Source: Verrucomicrobiota bacterium (GTDB lineage Bacteria > Verrucomicrobiota > Verrucomicrobiia > Limisphaerales > UBA11320). Taken from it: a stretch of 9,223 bases of DNA. Location of the stretch: assembly GCA_016871475.1 (NCBI GenBank), contig VHDG01000110.1, forward strand, positions 1-9,223, read 5' to 3'. A program made the position numbers and the translations under genes. Below are positions 1 through 6,208 of this stretch, one piece after another (position 1 is the stretch's first letter; every line of letters begins with the position of its first letter). The notes beneath the pieces were generated by a model that saw nothing but the letters and a program-made list of their open reading frames with translations, ran no database searches and had not been told where the DNA came from.

Positions 1-3
1 CGA

Positions 4-74
4 CTGCCCGACGGGATCCTGGGCATCGAGGACCAACAGCCGATGACGATGACGATGACGAGCGAAGGGATGGG
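4..74 (+). repeat. Dispersed repeat, copy 1 (GATGAC variant)
   Basis: Three tandem GATGAC hexamers lie at 41-61, preceded by GGCATCGAGGAC at 22-33 and followed by a short purine-rich stretch. The segment 6-61 aligns without gaps to the reverse complement of 978-1033: by hand count 44 of 56 positions match, including equal spacing between the GGCATCGAGGAC block and the hexamers. It is therefore the same family as copy 2, in opposite orientation. All three hexamers carry G where copies 2 and 3 carry T. No coding gene is convincing in 1-180; a frame is open here, but the low-complexity Asp-rich product looks repeat-derived. Confidence 0.7.
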
Positions 75-168
75 CTGACGTTCAGAAACCTCGTAACGGT
101 CTCTCCAGTCGAATCAAGCATCGGCCTTCAGTGCCGATGTAAGGTTGACGGACCTGGCTCCGTCATCT

Positions 169-177
169 AGGAAAGGG
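169..177 (+). promoter_or_regulatory. Ribosome binding site for the thioredoxin gene
   Basis: The purine run AGGAAAGGG precedes the ATG at 181, with AGGA about 8 bases from the start. It supports ATG 181 over the in-frame TTG at 145, which has no comparable purine run and would put 12 polar residues before the signal peptide. Confidence 0.6.
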
Positions 178-180
178 CGC

Positions 181-921
181 ATGACTCGCATTAAGAAAAT
201 CCTTGGTTGGCTCGCAGTAGCGAGCCTGCTCCTTCTGCCTGCCAAAGCTTCCGATTGGATGTCCGACTTCAAGGCCGCAAGTGCACAAGCCGCGCGTGAG
301 AACAAACTCATGGTGCTCGACTTCACCGGCTCCGACTGGTGTGGATGGTGCATCAAACTCAAGAAAGAGGTGTTTGATCAGCCAGGCTTCAATGACTACG
401 CAAAGCATTATCTGGTCCTGGTAGAACTGGACTTCCCACGCCGCAAGGCACTCCCCTCCGCCCTGACTCAACAGAACGAAGCCCTGGCAGAAAAGTATGG
501 CATCAGAGGATTCCCAACGCTTGTCATCCTTGACCCACAGGGTAAGGAGGTCGGACGAGCAGGCTACCAAGAAGGCGGGCCTCCTCCCTTGTTGAAGACC
601 CTGGAACAGTTGCGATTGAAGCACGCCCCCAAGACGGGCGGTCAACCCGGAAACGCAGCTTCGGGCAGCCCTAACTGGACGCCTCCCGCAAAGGCTGCCC
701 CGGCTCGTGATTACTCTGAACTCAAGCTCCAGGGAATTTCGGGAACGCCTGCAAAGCGGATCGCGATGATCAACGGTGCAAGTCTCTCGGCTGGCGAGGA
801 CGCCCGGGTGCAGCTCAAAGGCAAGTCAGTCCGAATTCATTGTCTCGAGGTCGCCGCCACCCAGGCGAAAATCCAGGTGGATAACGAGGAAACCTCACGC
901 ACTCTAAGCCTCACCCCCTGA
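181..921 (+). CDS. Secreted thioredoxin-fold protein with C-terminal GspB/PilP-like domain
   Basis: This 246-residue protein probably acts as a disulfide oxidoreductase outside the cytoplasm. Residues 1-23 form a signal peptide: basic MTRIKK, a hydrophobic core, then AKAS. The thioredoxin domain spans about 25-147, with active site WCGWC (Cys53, Cys56) after the strand LMVLDFTGSD and the cis-proline motif GFPT (Pro112). This style (Thioredoxin_7/DsbD-gamma-like) is common in exported reductases. A Pro/Gly/Ala linker at about 148-175 leads to a small beta-rich domain at 180-246 (LKLQGISG, AMING, then SVRIHCLEV). It resembles the C-terminal domain of type II secretion GspB or type IV pilus PilP; that match is by pattern only. 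The start is set by the ribosome site at 169-177. The gene stands alone, between inverted copies of a dispersed repeat. Substrate unknown. Confidence 0.85.
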   Translation: MTRIKKILGWLAVASLLLLPAKASDWMSDFKAASAQAARENKLMVLDFTGSDWCGWCIKLKKEVFDQPGFNDYAKHYLVLVELDFPRRKALPSALTQQNEALAEKYGIRGFPTLVILDPQGKEVGRAGYQEGGPPPLLKTLEQLRLKHAPKTGGQPGNAASGSPNWTPPAKAAPARDYSELKLQGISGTPAKRIAMINGASLSAGEDARVQLKGKSVRIHCLEVAATQAKIQVDNEETSRTLSLTP

Positions 922-932
922 GATCGTTCAGC

Positions 933-964
933 GGGGCGCACCTCTCTTTCTCCCAGTGCGCCCT
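933..964 (+). terminator. GC-rich hairpin after the thioredoxin stop
   Basis: GGGCGCAC (934-941) pairs perfectly with GTGCGCCC (956-963) across a 14-base loop, and a G-T pair extends the stem to 9 bp. It starts 12 bases after the TGA of the thioredoxin gene, as expected for a terminator or a 3'-end-stabilising stem. The bases after it are C-rich, not T-rich, so it is not a classical intrinsic terminator. Confidence 0.4.
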
Positions 965-977
965 CCCTCCCCTCCCC
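961..977 (-). other. Canonical G-quadruplex motif on the minus strand
   Basis: The plus strand reads CCC-T-CCC-T-CCCC-T-CCCC, so the minus strand has four runs of three or four G separated by single A loops. This meets the usual G3+N1-7 pattern with the shortest loops. It abuts the hexamer tract of repeat copy 2 and shares three bases with the preceding hairpin. Folding in the cell is not shown. Confidence 0.55.
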
Positions 978-1034
978 TCGTAATCGTAATCGTAATCGCC
1001 TCCTCGTCCTCGATGCCAATGATTGCGTCGTGCC
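961..1034 (-). repeat. Dispersed repeat, copy 2 (GATTAC x3)
   Basis: On the minus strand three GATTAC hexamers occupy 978-998, preceded by GGCATCGAGGAC (1006-1017) and followed by the GGGGAGGGG purine tract. A 26-base stretch (973-998) is identical to copy 3 (6071-6096). The upstream half matches copy 1 without gaps. I infer a mobilised or amplified intergenic element; no transposase or target-site duplication is visible. Confidence 0.75.
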
Positions 1035-1059
1035 AGAGAAGATCCGCAGAAGAGTGAGA

Positions 1060-1142
1060 ACCACGGAATACTCGGAACACACGGAAAGCAAACCGGTCTG
1101 GTTGTTCCCTCTTTTTTCCGTGTCTTCCGAGTATTCCGTGGT
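1060..1142. repeat. 28-bp inverted repeat built of 9-base units
   Basis: The left arm (1060-1087) and right arm (1115-1142) are reverse complements over 28 bases with one mismatch (C1078 against C1124), around a 27-base spacer. Each arm consists of three 9-base units of the form ACGGAANAC (left arm at 1063-1071, 1072-1080 and 1081-1089, the last running into the spacer). Transcribed RNA would form a long hairpin from either strand. Similar ACGGAATAC/TTCCGTG elements are, to my recollection, frequent between genes in Verrucomicrobia and Planctomycetes. It may act as a bidirectional terminator or be a non-autonomous element; neither is shown. Confidence 0.75.
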
Positions 1143-1287
1143 CCACACCATCTGTGCCGGAACGATTCAGAGGTCACTACACTGTTGCCGGCGGGACGCC
1201 ATCGCTCCCAGAAGGCTCGTCTCACTTCCTGTGACTCGCACCCCTCCGGCCTCCAGGCTTGCCCGATCGTTATGACGAGCTAGTGTC

Positions 1288-2226
1288 GTGCCTCACAAAA
1301 GCCTCGTGACCTCGCCAGAATATCATACACACCGGGCCCTACTGACTCCGCAGAGCTTCGGGATCGGGCGATCCCTGCGGTTCTGGACTGTTTATCCGAA
1401 GGTCTTGATCTGGCTCGTTCTCTGCATTGGGGTGACTCACCCGGCAAGAGGTCACGGGGACGCCCACGGAATGATTCAGGCGGTGACTGAAGAATTGAAG
1501 ACACGGCCGAAGGATCCGGATCTCTATTATCGCCGCGGAGAACTCTTTAGACGTCACGCCGAATGGGATCTGGCTTGGGCCGACTATGAGAGAGCGGAGC
1601 GGTTCGGAGGGAAGATGGAGATTCTTGACCTCTCGAGGGGACTGCTGCTCGCCGAAGCCAAATGGGGCCATAGTGCGCTGGGCTATCTCGATCGCTATCT
1701 CGCCGTCGAGTCCAACAGCATCCCTGCCTTGTCAACCCGAGCCCGCGTCCACTTGAGTTTCACCAACCGATCGGCTGCGATCCAAGACTTCAGTACGGCC
1801 ATCGCCCGCACATCAGATCCACGGCCTGAACTGTATCTGGAGCGAGCACAGGTCTTGATGTCCACAACGCCGCCAGACTTTGCTGAAGCCCTTAAGGGCA
1901 TCGAACAGGGTTTGGAGAAACTCGGCCCAGTCGTCACCCTGCAGCTTCAGGCTATCGATCTGGAACTGCGGCTGGAGAAAACGAACGCGGCGATCGCACG
2001 GCTCGACTCCATCATCAGTCAAAGCCCACGGAAGGAAACATGGCAGGCGCGGCGTGGCGAGATCCTGATGCAAGCCCAGCGCTGGTCGGAGTCGAGCGCA
2101 TCCTTCAAGGAATCGCTCGCAAGCTTGCGCTCCCTCCCGGCTTCGCGTCGCAACGCCCCGGCCATGCGCGAGTTGGAACGCAGAATCCAGAGCGCACTCA
2201 CAAACCTTCCAGCGAAGAGCCCCTGA
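1288..2226 (+). CDS. Exported or membrane-anchored TPR protein
   Basis: The 312-residue product has a hydrophobic segment at about residues 36-50 (VYPKVLIWLVLCIGV) followed by His-rich HPARGHGDAHG, then about six tetratricopeptide-like helical hairpins: approximately 77-107 (LYYRRGELFRRHAEWDLAWADYERA), 111-142, 144-176, 178-212, 214-247 and 249-281. TPR arrays are protein-binding scaffolds; the partner is unknown. The GTG start at 1288 has no clear ribosome site and would leave a 35-residue polar tail before the hydrophobic segment, which is long for a signal peptide. In-frame GTG 1306 or TTG 1405 are alternatives, so the N-terminus is uncertain. The gene stands alone and converges on the glycosyltransferase gene 91 bases away, with no convincing terminator between them. 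Confidence 0.8.
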   Translation: MPHKSLVTSPEYHTHRALLTPQSFGIGRSLRFWTVYPKVLIWLVLCIGVTHPARGHGDAHGMIQAVTEELKTRPKDPDLYYRRGELFRRHAEWDLAWADYERAERFGGKMEILDLSRGLLLAEAKWGHSALGYLDRYLAVESNSIPALSTRARVHLSFTNRSAAIQDFSTAIARTSDPRPELYLERAQVLMSTTPPDFAEALKGIEQGLEKLGPVVTLQLQAIDLELRLEKTNAAIARLDSIISQSPRKETWQARRGEILMQAQRWSESSASFKESLASLRSLPASRRNAPAMRELERRIQSALTNLPAKSP

Positions 2227-2317
2227 CGGCAGCCACAAGGTTCCATCTGGAAACCGGAGTTTGGGCGTCGTCGAAATGCGCCAGGACCTCGCGTGAGGCC
2301 GGCGACGGGCAACCCGC

Positions 2318-3268
2318 TCAACGCTGCTCGATCTGTATGCCCTCCGTTTGGGCTGAATCCCGCTTGCCAGCGACTTGCGTGAACAAGCCACGCCAGAAAC
2401 CCAGCCCATAGCTCAAGTGAACAAGGCTCACGAGCGGAATGGATAACAACCCAGTGACCAGGCCCGAACGCAGAACGGACGCAGCTCCTTGTAAGAACAG
2501 GGCAACGAAATATGGGATCAACAATACAACTCCGAGCCCGCCCAGGATCGGCATCATCAACAGGAACAGAACAAACAGCGGCGGGACAAAATTGGCAATG
2601 GAGCCAGCGGTGGGGTGCAGGCGAAACTGCTCGGCGCGCCCGCGTCCGTAGGTAAAAGCCATCCTCGCGAATGCGCGCAACGTAGGTCTTGGACGGCGAT
2701 CAATAGCAACCGCTGGATCGTACATCAACACGCCGCGGGACTTCACCAGCGAGTCCATCAGTGCGTTCTCCTCGTTCGGATACAAAGCCTCATCAAACCC
2801 GCCCAAATCCAACACCGCCTGACGTCGCGCAAGAAGATTGCATAAAATGAGCTCCTTCTCGCCGGACTCGCGGGGTTGTCCAATCGCGGAATAGCGCGCG
2901 CGGCTGGGTCCGAATGCGAGCCAGGATGCCAACGTGACCCCAAACGCCTGCTCAAGAAAAGGGGCAGATGCCGGGCAAAGACTGGGCCCGCCAACCATCT
3001 GCACTCTCGCGTTGCTGAAATGCATCAACGCTCGCTGAAGATTTCCCGGGTCGGGAACGGCATCGTCATCGAGAAAATAGATCAACTCCCCCTTGGCGCG
3101 TCGCAGTGCCAGGTTCCGTTGAGCTGATGGTTGTCGTCCTCGGGCGATCAAAACCTCAAGCCGGTCCTGCGGATAGCTCAGAGCCCGGGCAGCCTCCGCA
3201 GCAGGAACATCGGCCTGCCCTGGCCGTGCCGGGATGATCACCGTCACAAGAGGACTCAATTCGCTCAC
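2318..3268 (-). CDS. Membrane-anchored family 2 glycosyltransferase
   Basis: The 316-residue product is a GT-A-fold glycosyltransferase that probably adds sugars to an extracellular or lipid-linked glycan from the cytoplasmic face. It opens with the GT2 strand VTVIIPAR (residues 8-15), has the metal-binding DxD as YFLDDDAVPDP (Asp67-69), then GGFDE (156-160) and an acidic catalytic-type motif YPNEEN (163-168). RPRPTLRAFARMAFTYGRGR (192-211) resembles the region before the membrane part of ExoA-like enzymes. Hydrophobic segments follow at about 228-262 and 265-290. The usual DDGSTD nucleotide-binding motif after the second strand is absent; the sequence there is LEVLIARGRQPSAQRN. The GTG start overlaps the cysS stop as GTGA, so translation is probably coupled. 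Donor and acceptor cannot be predicted. Confidence 0.85.
   Translation of the reverse strand: MSELSPLVTVIIPARPGQADVPAAEAARALSYPQDRLEVLIARGRQPSAQRNLALRRAKGELIYFLDDDAVPDPGNLQRALMHFSNARVQMVGGPSLCPASAPFLEQAFGVTLASWLAFGPSRARYSAIGQPRESGEKELILCNLLARRQAVLDLGGFDEALYPNEENALMDSLVKSRGVLMYDPAVAIDRRPRPTLRAFARMAFTYGRGRAEQFRLHPTAGSIANFVPPLFVLFLLMMPILGGLGVVLLIPYFVALFLQGAASVLRSGLVTGLLSIPLVSLVHLSYGLGFWRGLFTQVAGKRDSAQTEGIQIEQR
3265..3268 (-). promoter_or_regulatory. GTGA stop/start overlap, cysS to glycosyltransferase
   Basis: On the minus strand GTG (3268-3266) starts the glycosyltransferase and TGA (3267-3265) ends cysS. AAGAAGG lies just upstream inside cysS but only about one base from the GTG, so reinitiation by the terminating ribosome is more likely than independent binding. 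Confidence 0.6.
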
Positions 3269-4680
3269 GCCTTCTTCAGTTTGGCGCCTTGAGGAGTGTC
3301 CTCAATCACCCAGCCAGCTGCTTTGATCTGATCACGCAAGGAATCCGCGCCTTTGAAGTCACGCGCTTTTCGAGCCGCCTGACGGGCTTCAAGAAGCTTC
3401 ACCACCTCATCCGGAGCAGCAACCTCGGCAGGACGCCCCAGACCAAACACCTGATCAATCCTTTCCCATGTCGCAAGAGCAGTAGCTGCGGCTTGCTGGG
3501 TCAGACCGCCCTCGGACATTGCCTTGTTGAGGTTTTTCACCCAGGTGAACACAACTCCCCAGGCAGCGGCGACATTGAGGTCATCTTCGATGGCATCGCG
3601 GAATTCCTTTTCAACCGACGGATCCGCGGTCGCCCGCGTTCCCCCTGCCCGCTCGGCAAGCTTCTCCAGGCACTCGTCGATCCTTGCCAGCGAGGCCCGC
3701 GCTCCCGCGAGGCCATCGAAGGTGAAGTTGAAATTCTCCCGATAATGCGAGCGCAGGAGCTCAAACCGGATTTCCCGGCCGGAGAAACCCTTCGCCATGA
3801 GATCGCGGACGGTGAAGAAGTTACCAAGACTCTTCGACATCTTCTTCCCCTCCACCAACAGATGAGCCACGTGCACCCAATACTTCACGAAGCGCACGCC
3901 AGGCGAGTGTGCACAAGCTCCTTCGCTCTGGGCGATTTCATCCTCGTGATGCGGGAACATGAGATCCTCACCTCCAAGGTGCAGATCGAAACTGGAACCC
4001 AGAGCATCCATGCTCATGGCGCTGCATTCAATGTGCCAGCCGGGCCGGCCTTCACCCCAGGGGCTCGGCCAGAAAACTGAACCGTCCTCAGGTACGCGTG
4101 CCTTCCACAACGCAAAGTCAGCGGCGGTCTCCTTCGCATATTCATCCTGCTGCACGCGATCTCCGACGCGCATCTCATCGAAATTCAAGGTCACCAGCTG
4201 GCCATACTGCCTTCCATCGCTCTGATAACGTTCGATGCTGAAATACACCGAGCCATCGGAAGTTTGATAAGCAATCCCTCGCTCGATCAACCGGGAGACG
4301 AGCGCGATGATCTGGGGGATGTACTCGGTGGCCCTGGGGGTTAGATGTGGCTGGAGACAGCTGAGGCGTCGAAGGTCTTCGAAGAAAGCCTCCTCATAGC
4401 CCCGGGTATAATCTCGAAGCTCCTTCCCCGTCTCCCTGACGCGACGGATGATCTTATCCTCGACGTCGGTGATGTTCATGACGTGGCGGACAGAAAACCC
4501 GCAAAACTCGAGCGCGCGGCGAGCGAGGTCAGCACAGACGAATGTCCGGAAGTTACCGATGTGACCGAAGTCGTACACGGTGGGACCGCAACAGTAGAAA
4601 CCCACATGTTTGCCGGAAGGATCCAGCGGGACAAAGGGCTCAACTGACCGGGCCAGAGTGTTATGCAGACGCAATGCCAT
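3265..4680 (-). CDS. cysS: Cysteinyl-tRNA synthetase
   Basis: This 471-residue class I synthetase charges tRNA-Cys with cysteine in the cytoplasm and is close to the E. coli enzyme in length (461). The N-terminus MALRLHNTLA and CGPTVYDFGHIGN give the HIGH-type motif (His40-Asn43). Zinc ligands by family alignment are Cys31, Cys219 (WHIECSAMS), His244 and Glu248 (FPHHEDEIAQSE). The ATP-binding KMSKS motif is at 280-284 (KKMSKSLGN). The C-terminal part (about 320-471) is the helical DALR and anticodon-binding region and includes the family motif ARKARDFKGADSLRDQI. No Shine-Dalgarno sequence directly precedes the ATG, but the conserved N-terminus fixes the start. It lies 57 bases after the secretion ATPase gene on the same strand and overlaps the glycosyltransferase by 4 bases. 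Confidence 0.97.
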   Translation of the reverse strand: MALRLHNTLARSVEPFVPLDPSGKHVGFYCCGPTVYDFGHIGNFRTFVCADLARRALEFCGFSVRHVMNITDVEDKIIRRVRETGKELRDYTRGYEEAFFEDLRRLSCLQPHLTPRATEYIPQIIALVSRLIERGIAYQTSDGSVYFSIERYQSDGRQYGQLVTLNFDEMRVGDRVQQDEYAKETAADFALWKARVPEDGSVFWPSPWGEGRPGWHIECSAMSMDALGSSFDLHLGGEDLMFPHHEDEIAQSEGACAHSPGVRFVKYWVHVAHLLVEGKKMSKSLGNFFTVRDLMAKGFSGREIRFELLRSHYRENFNFTFDGLAGARASLARIDECLEKLAERAGGTRATADPSVEKEFRDAIEDDLNVAAAWGVVFTWVKNLNKAMSEGGLTQQAAATALATWERIDQVFGLGRPAEVAAPDEVVKLLEARQAARKARDFKGADSLRDQIKAAGWVIEDTPQGAKLKKA

Positions 4681-4737
4681 GATGGGAGGGGAAGTTAGGA
4701 CGCCCCCTCCGACAGATCAAGCCCGCTGGAGACCCGC

Positions 4738-5958
4738 TCAGATCTGCTCGGAGGCGACGACCCTGTACACTTCCTCGAAAGTTGTCTCACCCGTCAGCAC
4801 CTTCTTGATCCCCTTCTGCCACATGGTGGTCATGCCGTTGTCGATGGCGATCTTGGTAATCGATCGGGTTGGGGTCTTCATGATCACCGCTTCGCGAATG
4901 GGCTCATCCACAGCGATCAGTTCACTGAGCGAGGATCGGCCACTGTAGCCGGTGAACAAGCACTGTTCGCACCCGGGGCTGCGCATGAAGTTGGCACCCG
5001 AAATCACCTCCTGCGGGAGGATCTGGAGATACCCGGGCTCCACGTCACAGGGCAGTGCACAGTTCTTGCAGTTGAGCCGGAGCAATCGAACGCCCAGCAC
5101 CCCGATGATGCTGGAGGCCAGGAGAAACGGTTCGATGTCCATGTTGATCAGCCGCGCGAACACCCCAGCGGGTGTGCCGGAGTGAATCGTGCTGATGACC
5201 AGATGGCCCGTGAGTCCGGCCTGGACGGCAATCGCAGCAGTCTCCGGATCTCGAATTTCACCCACCATGATCACCTGTGGATCCTGGCGCATCAGGGATC
5301 GAAGCGCCCGGGCATAGCTGAACTCCTGCGCGGGATTGATCTGCGTTTGAGCCACAAGGGGCAGGTTAAACTCCACGGGATCCTCCACGGTGCTCACGCT
5401 GATGCTGGAACCGTGAAGATTAATGAGGTGCGTCAATGCGGAGTAAATGGCGGTCGTCTTTCCAGATCCTGTCGGCCCTGTCAGGAGCAACAGCCCGCTC
5501 GTCCGACCCAGCATCTGCACAAACTTGCCGAGCGTGGTTGAATCGAAACCCAGATTGTTGAGATCGAAGCTCCTGTTCCGGGGATCGAACAGTCGCACCA
5601 CAATCTTCTCGCCGCGAGTCGTCGGGAACACCGAGATGCGGAGCTCGACGTTCCCAAGCTCAGGACCCAATCGGCTGTGTCCCTCCTGAGGCAGCCCGCT
5701 TTGGTATGTCACCATCTCACCCATCACCTTGCAGCGACCCGAAATCTTGTCCATGTGCTCGGATGCGACATGGACGAGCTCCTTCAGAACTCCGTTGATG
5801 CGGAGCCGGATGGCGATGCTGTCCTCCCAGGGTTCGATGTGAACGTCGCTTGCGCCGGACTCGATCGCGTCTTGAAACACCAGCTGCAAGAGATTCGGCA
5901 CATCCACCCCGTGCTTCGCTGTTTCATCGGACTGGAGATAAGCCTGGGCGTGATTCAT
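4738..5958 (-). CDS. Short GspE/PilB-type secretion or pilus ATPase
   Basis: This 406-residue cytoplasmic hexameric-type ATPase would power a type II secretion or type IV pilus machine. The N2E-type domain starts early, with SGASDVHIEP (34-43) and RLRINGVLKE (51-60). The core has Walker A GPTGSGKT (161-168), the Asp box STVEDPVEF (189-197), Walker B VIMVGEIRDPETA (229-241) with Glu234, and the His box LTGHLVISTIHS (249-260). A zinc-type tetracysteine follows (CKNC 297-300, CEQC 330-333). Full GspE and PilB proteins usually have 500-570 residues; this one lacks the N-terminal N1E (MshEN) domain that docks GspE to GspL or binds c-di-GMP. No pseudopilin, GspD or GspF gene is in view, so the partner machine is unknown. 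The start is set by the first in-frame ATG; no ribosome site is obvious. Confidence 0.88.
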   Translation of the reverse strand: MNHAQAYLQSDETAKHGVDVPNLLQLVFQDAIESGASDVHIEPWEDSIAIRLRINGVLKELVHVASEHMDKISGRCKVMGEMVTYQSGLPQEGHSRLGPELGNVELRISVFPTTRGEKIVVRLFDPRNRSFDLNNLGFDSTTLGKFVQMLGRTSGLLLLTGPTGSGKTTAIYSALTHLINLHGSSISVSTVEDPVEFNLPLVAQTQINPAQEFSYARALRSLMRQDPQVIMVGEIRDPETAAIAVQAGLTGHLVISTIHSGTPAGVFARLINMDIEPFLLASSIIGVLGVRLLRLNCKNCALPCDVEPGYLQILPQEVISGANFMRSPGCEQCLFTGYSGRSSLSELIAVDEPIREAVIMKTPTRSITKIAIDNGMTTMWQKGIKKVLTGETTFEEVYRVVASEQI

Positions 5959-6046
5959 ATGCGATGGGGGCTAATAGAGCTCCTGAATTGGAGATGGATC
6001 AAGGATTGAAAAGCGCTGAACCTCCCATTGGTCCCGTCCCACTGTT

Positions 6047-6100
6047 TCCCGCTCGCGTCCCTCCTCCCTTTCCCCTCGTAATCGTAATCGTAATCGACAA
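6047..6100 (-). repeat. Dispersed repeat, copy 3 (GATTAC x3)
   Basis: Three GATTAC hexamers occupy 6076-6096 on the minus strand, followed by the purine tract GGGGAAAGGGAGGAGGG. The segment 6071-6096 is identical over 26 bases to 973-998 of copy 2. The GGCATCGAGGAC block of copies 1 and 2 is missing, so this is a shorter or decayed copy. It lies between the start of the secretion ATPase gene and the end of the cytochrome operon, within or upstream of the ATPase promoter region. The rest of 5959-6208 holds no gene; one minus-strand frame (5955-6170) is a repeat-derived artefact. Confidence 0.75.
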
Positions 6101-6137
6101 CGCACGAACCACCTTCTCGACCCTGAAACATCAATGG

Positions 6138-6160
6138 GTTTCTCGACGCAGCGAGAGAAC
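6138..6160 (-). other. Imperfect hairpin downstream of the cytochrome operon
   Basis: GTT-TCTCG (6138-6145) pairs with CGAGA-(G)-AAC (6152-6160): eight pairs with one bulged base around a 6-base loop, about 50 bases after the TAG of the last operon gene. No T tract follows on the minus strand, so if it ends transcription it is not a classical intrinsic terminator. It could be chance. Confidence 0.25.
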
Positions 6161-6208
6161 TCCTCCTCAACGGATATCTGACCGAGCAGCCAGAAAAACG
6201 GGAAACAA

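Larger units (their letters stand above)
922..1287. other. Gene-free interval with layered repeats
   Basis: This 366-base gap between the thioredoxin and TPR genes holds, in order, a GC-rich hairpin (933-964), a C-rich tract that is G-quadruplex-prone on the minus strand (961-977), GATTAC repeat copy 2 (to 1034), and a 28-bp inverted repeat (1060-1142). In 1143-1287 I see no convincing promoter, RNA or ORF. Open frames crossing the interval on both strands encode low-complexity runs such as DYDYDYE or read through the inverted repeat, so they look non-coding. Confidence 0.7.

Noticed and set aside
41..61. CRISPR or microsatellite-type array
   Set aside because: There are only three 6-base units with no spacers; it is better described as part of a dispersed element.
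145..180. TTG at 145 as start of the thioredoxin gene
   Set aside because: It adds 12 polar residues ahead of a normal signal peptide, while ATG 181 has a good ribosome site. TTGACG here is also a poor -35 candidate, with no matching -10 element.
4..1034. Composite transposon around the thioredoxin gene
   Set aside because: Inverted flanking repeats exist, but there is no transposase, no terminal inverted ends and no target duplication.
837..1283. Several open frames across the repeat region on both strands
   Set aside because: Their products are repeat translations (DYDYDYE, Arg-rich runs) or read through the inverted repeat; there is no domain or ribosome site.
2227..2317. Intrinsic terminator between the converging TPR and glycosyltransferase genes
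   Set aside because: Only weak stems are present (GGTTCC with GGAAACC at 2239-2255; CCTC with GAGG at 2287-2298), with no T tract on either strand.
3289..4080. Long plus-strand open frame inside cysS
   Set aside because: It is antisense to a fully conserved cysS and has no recognisable protein features.
5955..6170. A 71-residue minus-strand frame upstream of the secretion ATPase
   Set aside because: It encodes the GATTAC repeat as DYDYDYE and overlaps the ATPase start; probably not a gene.
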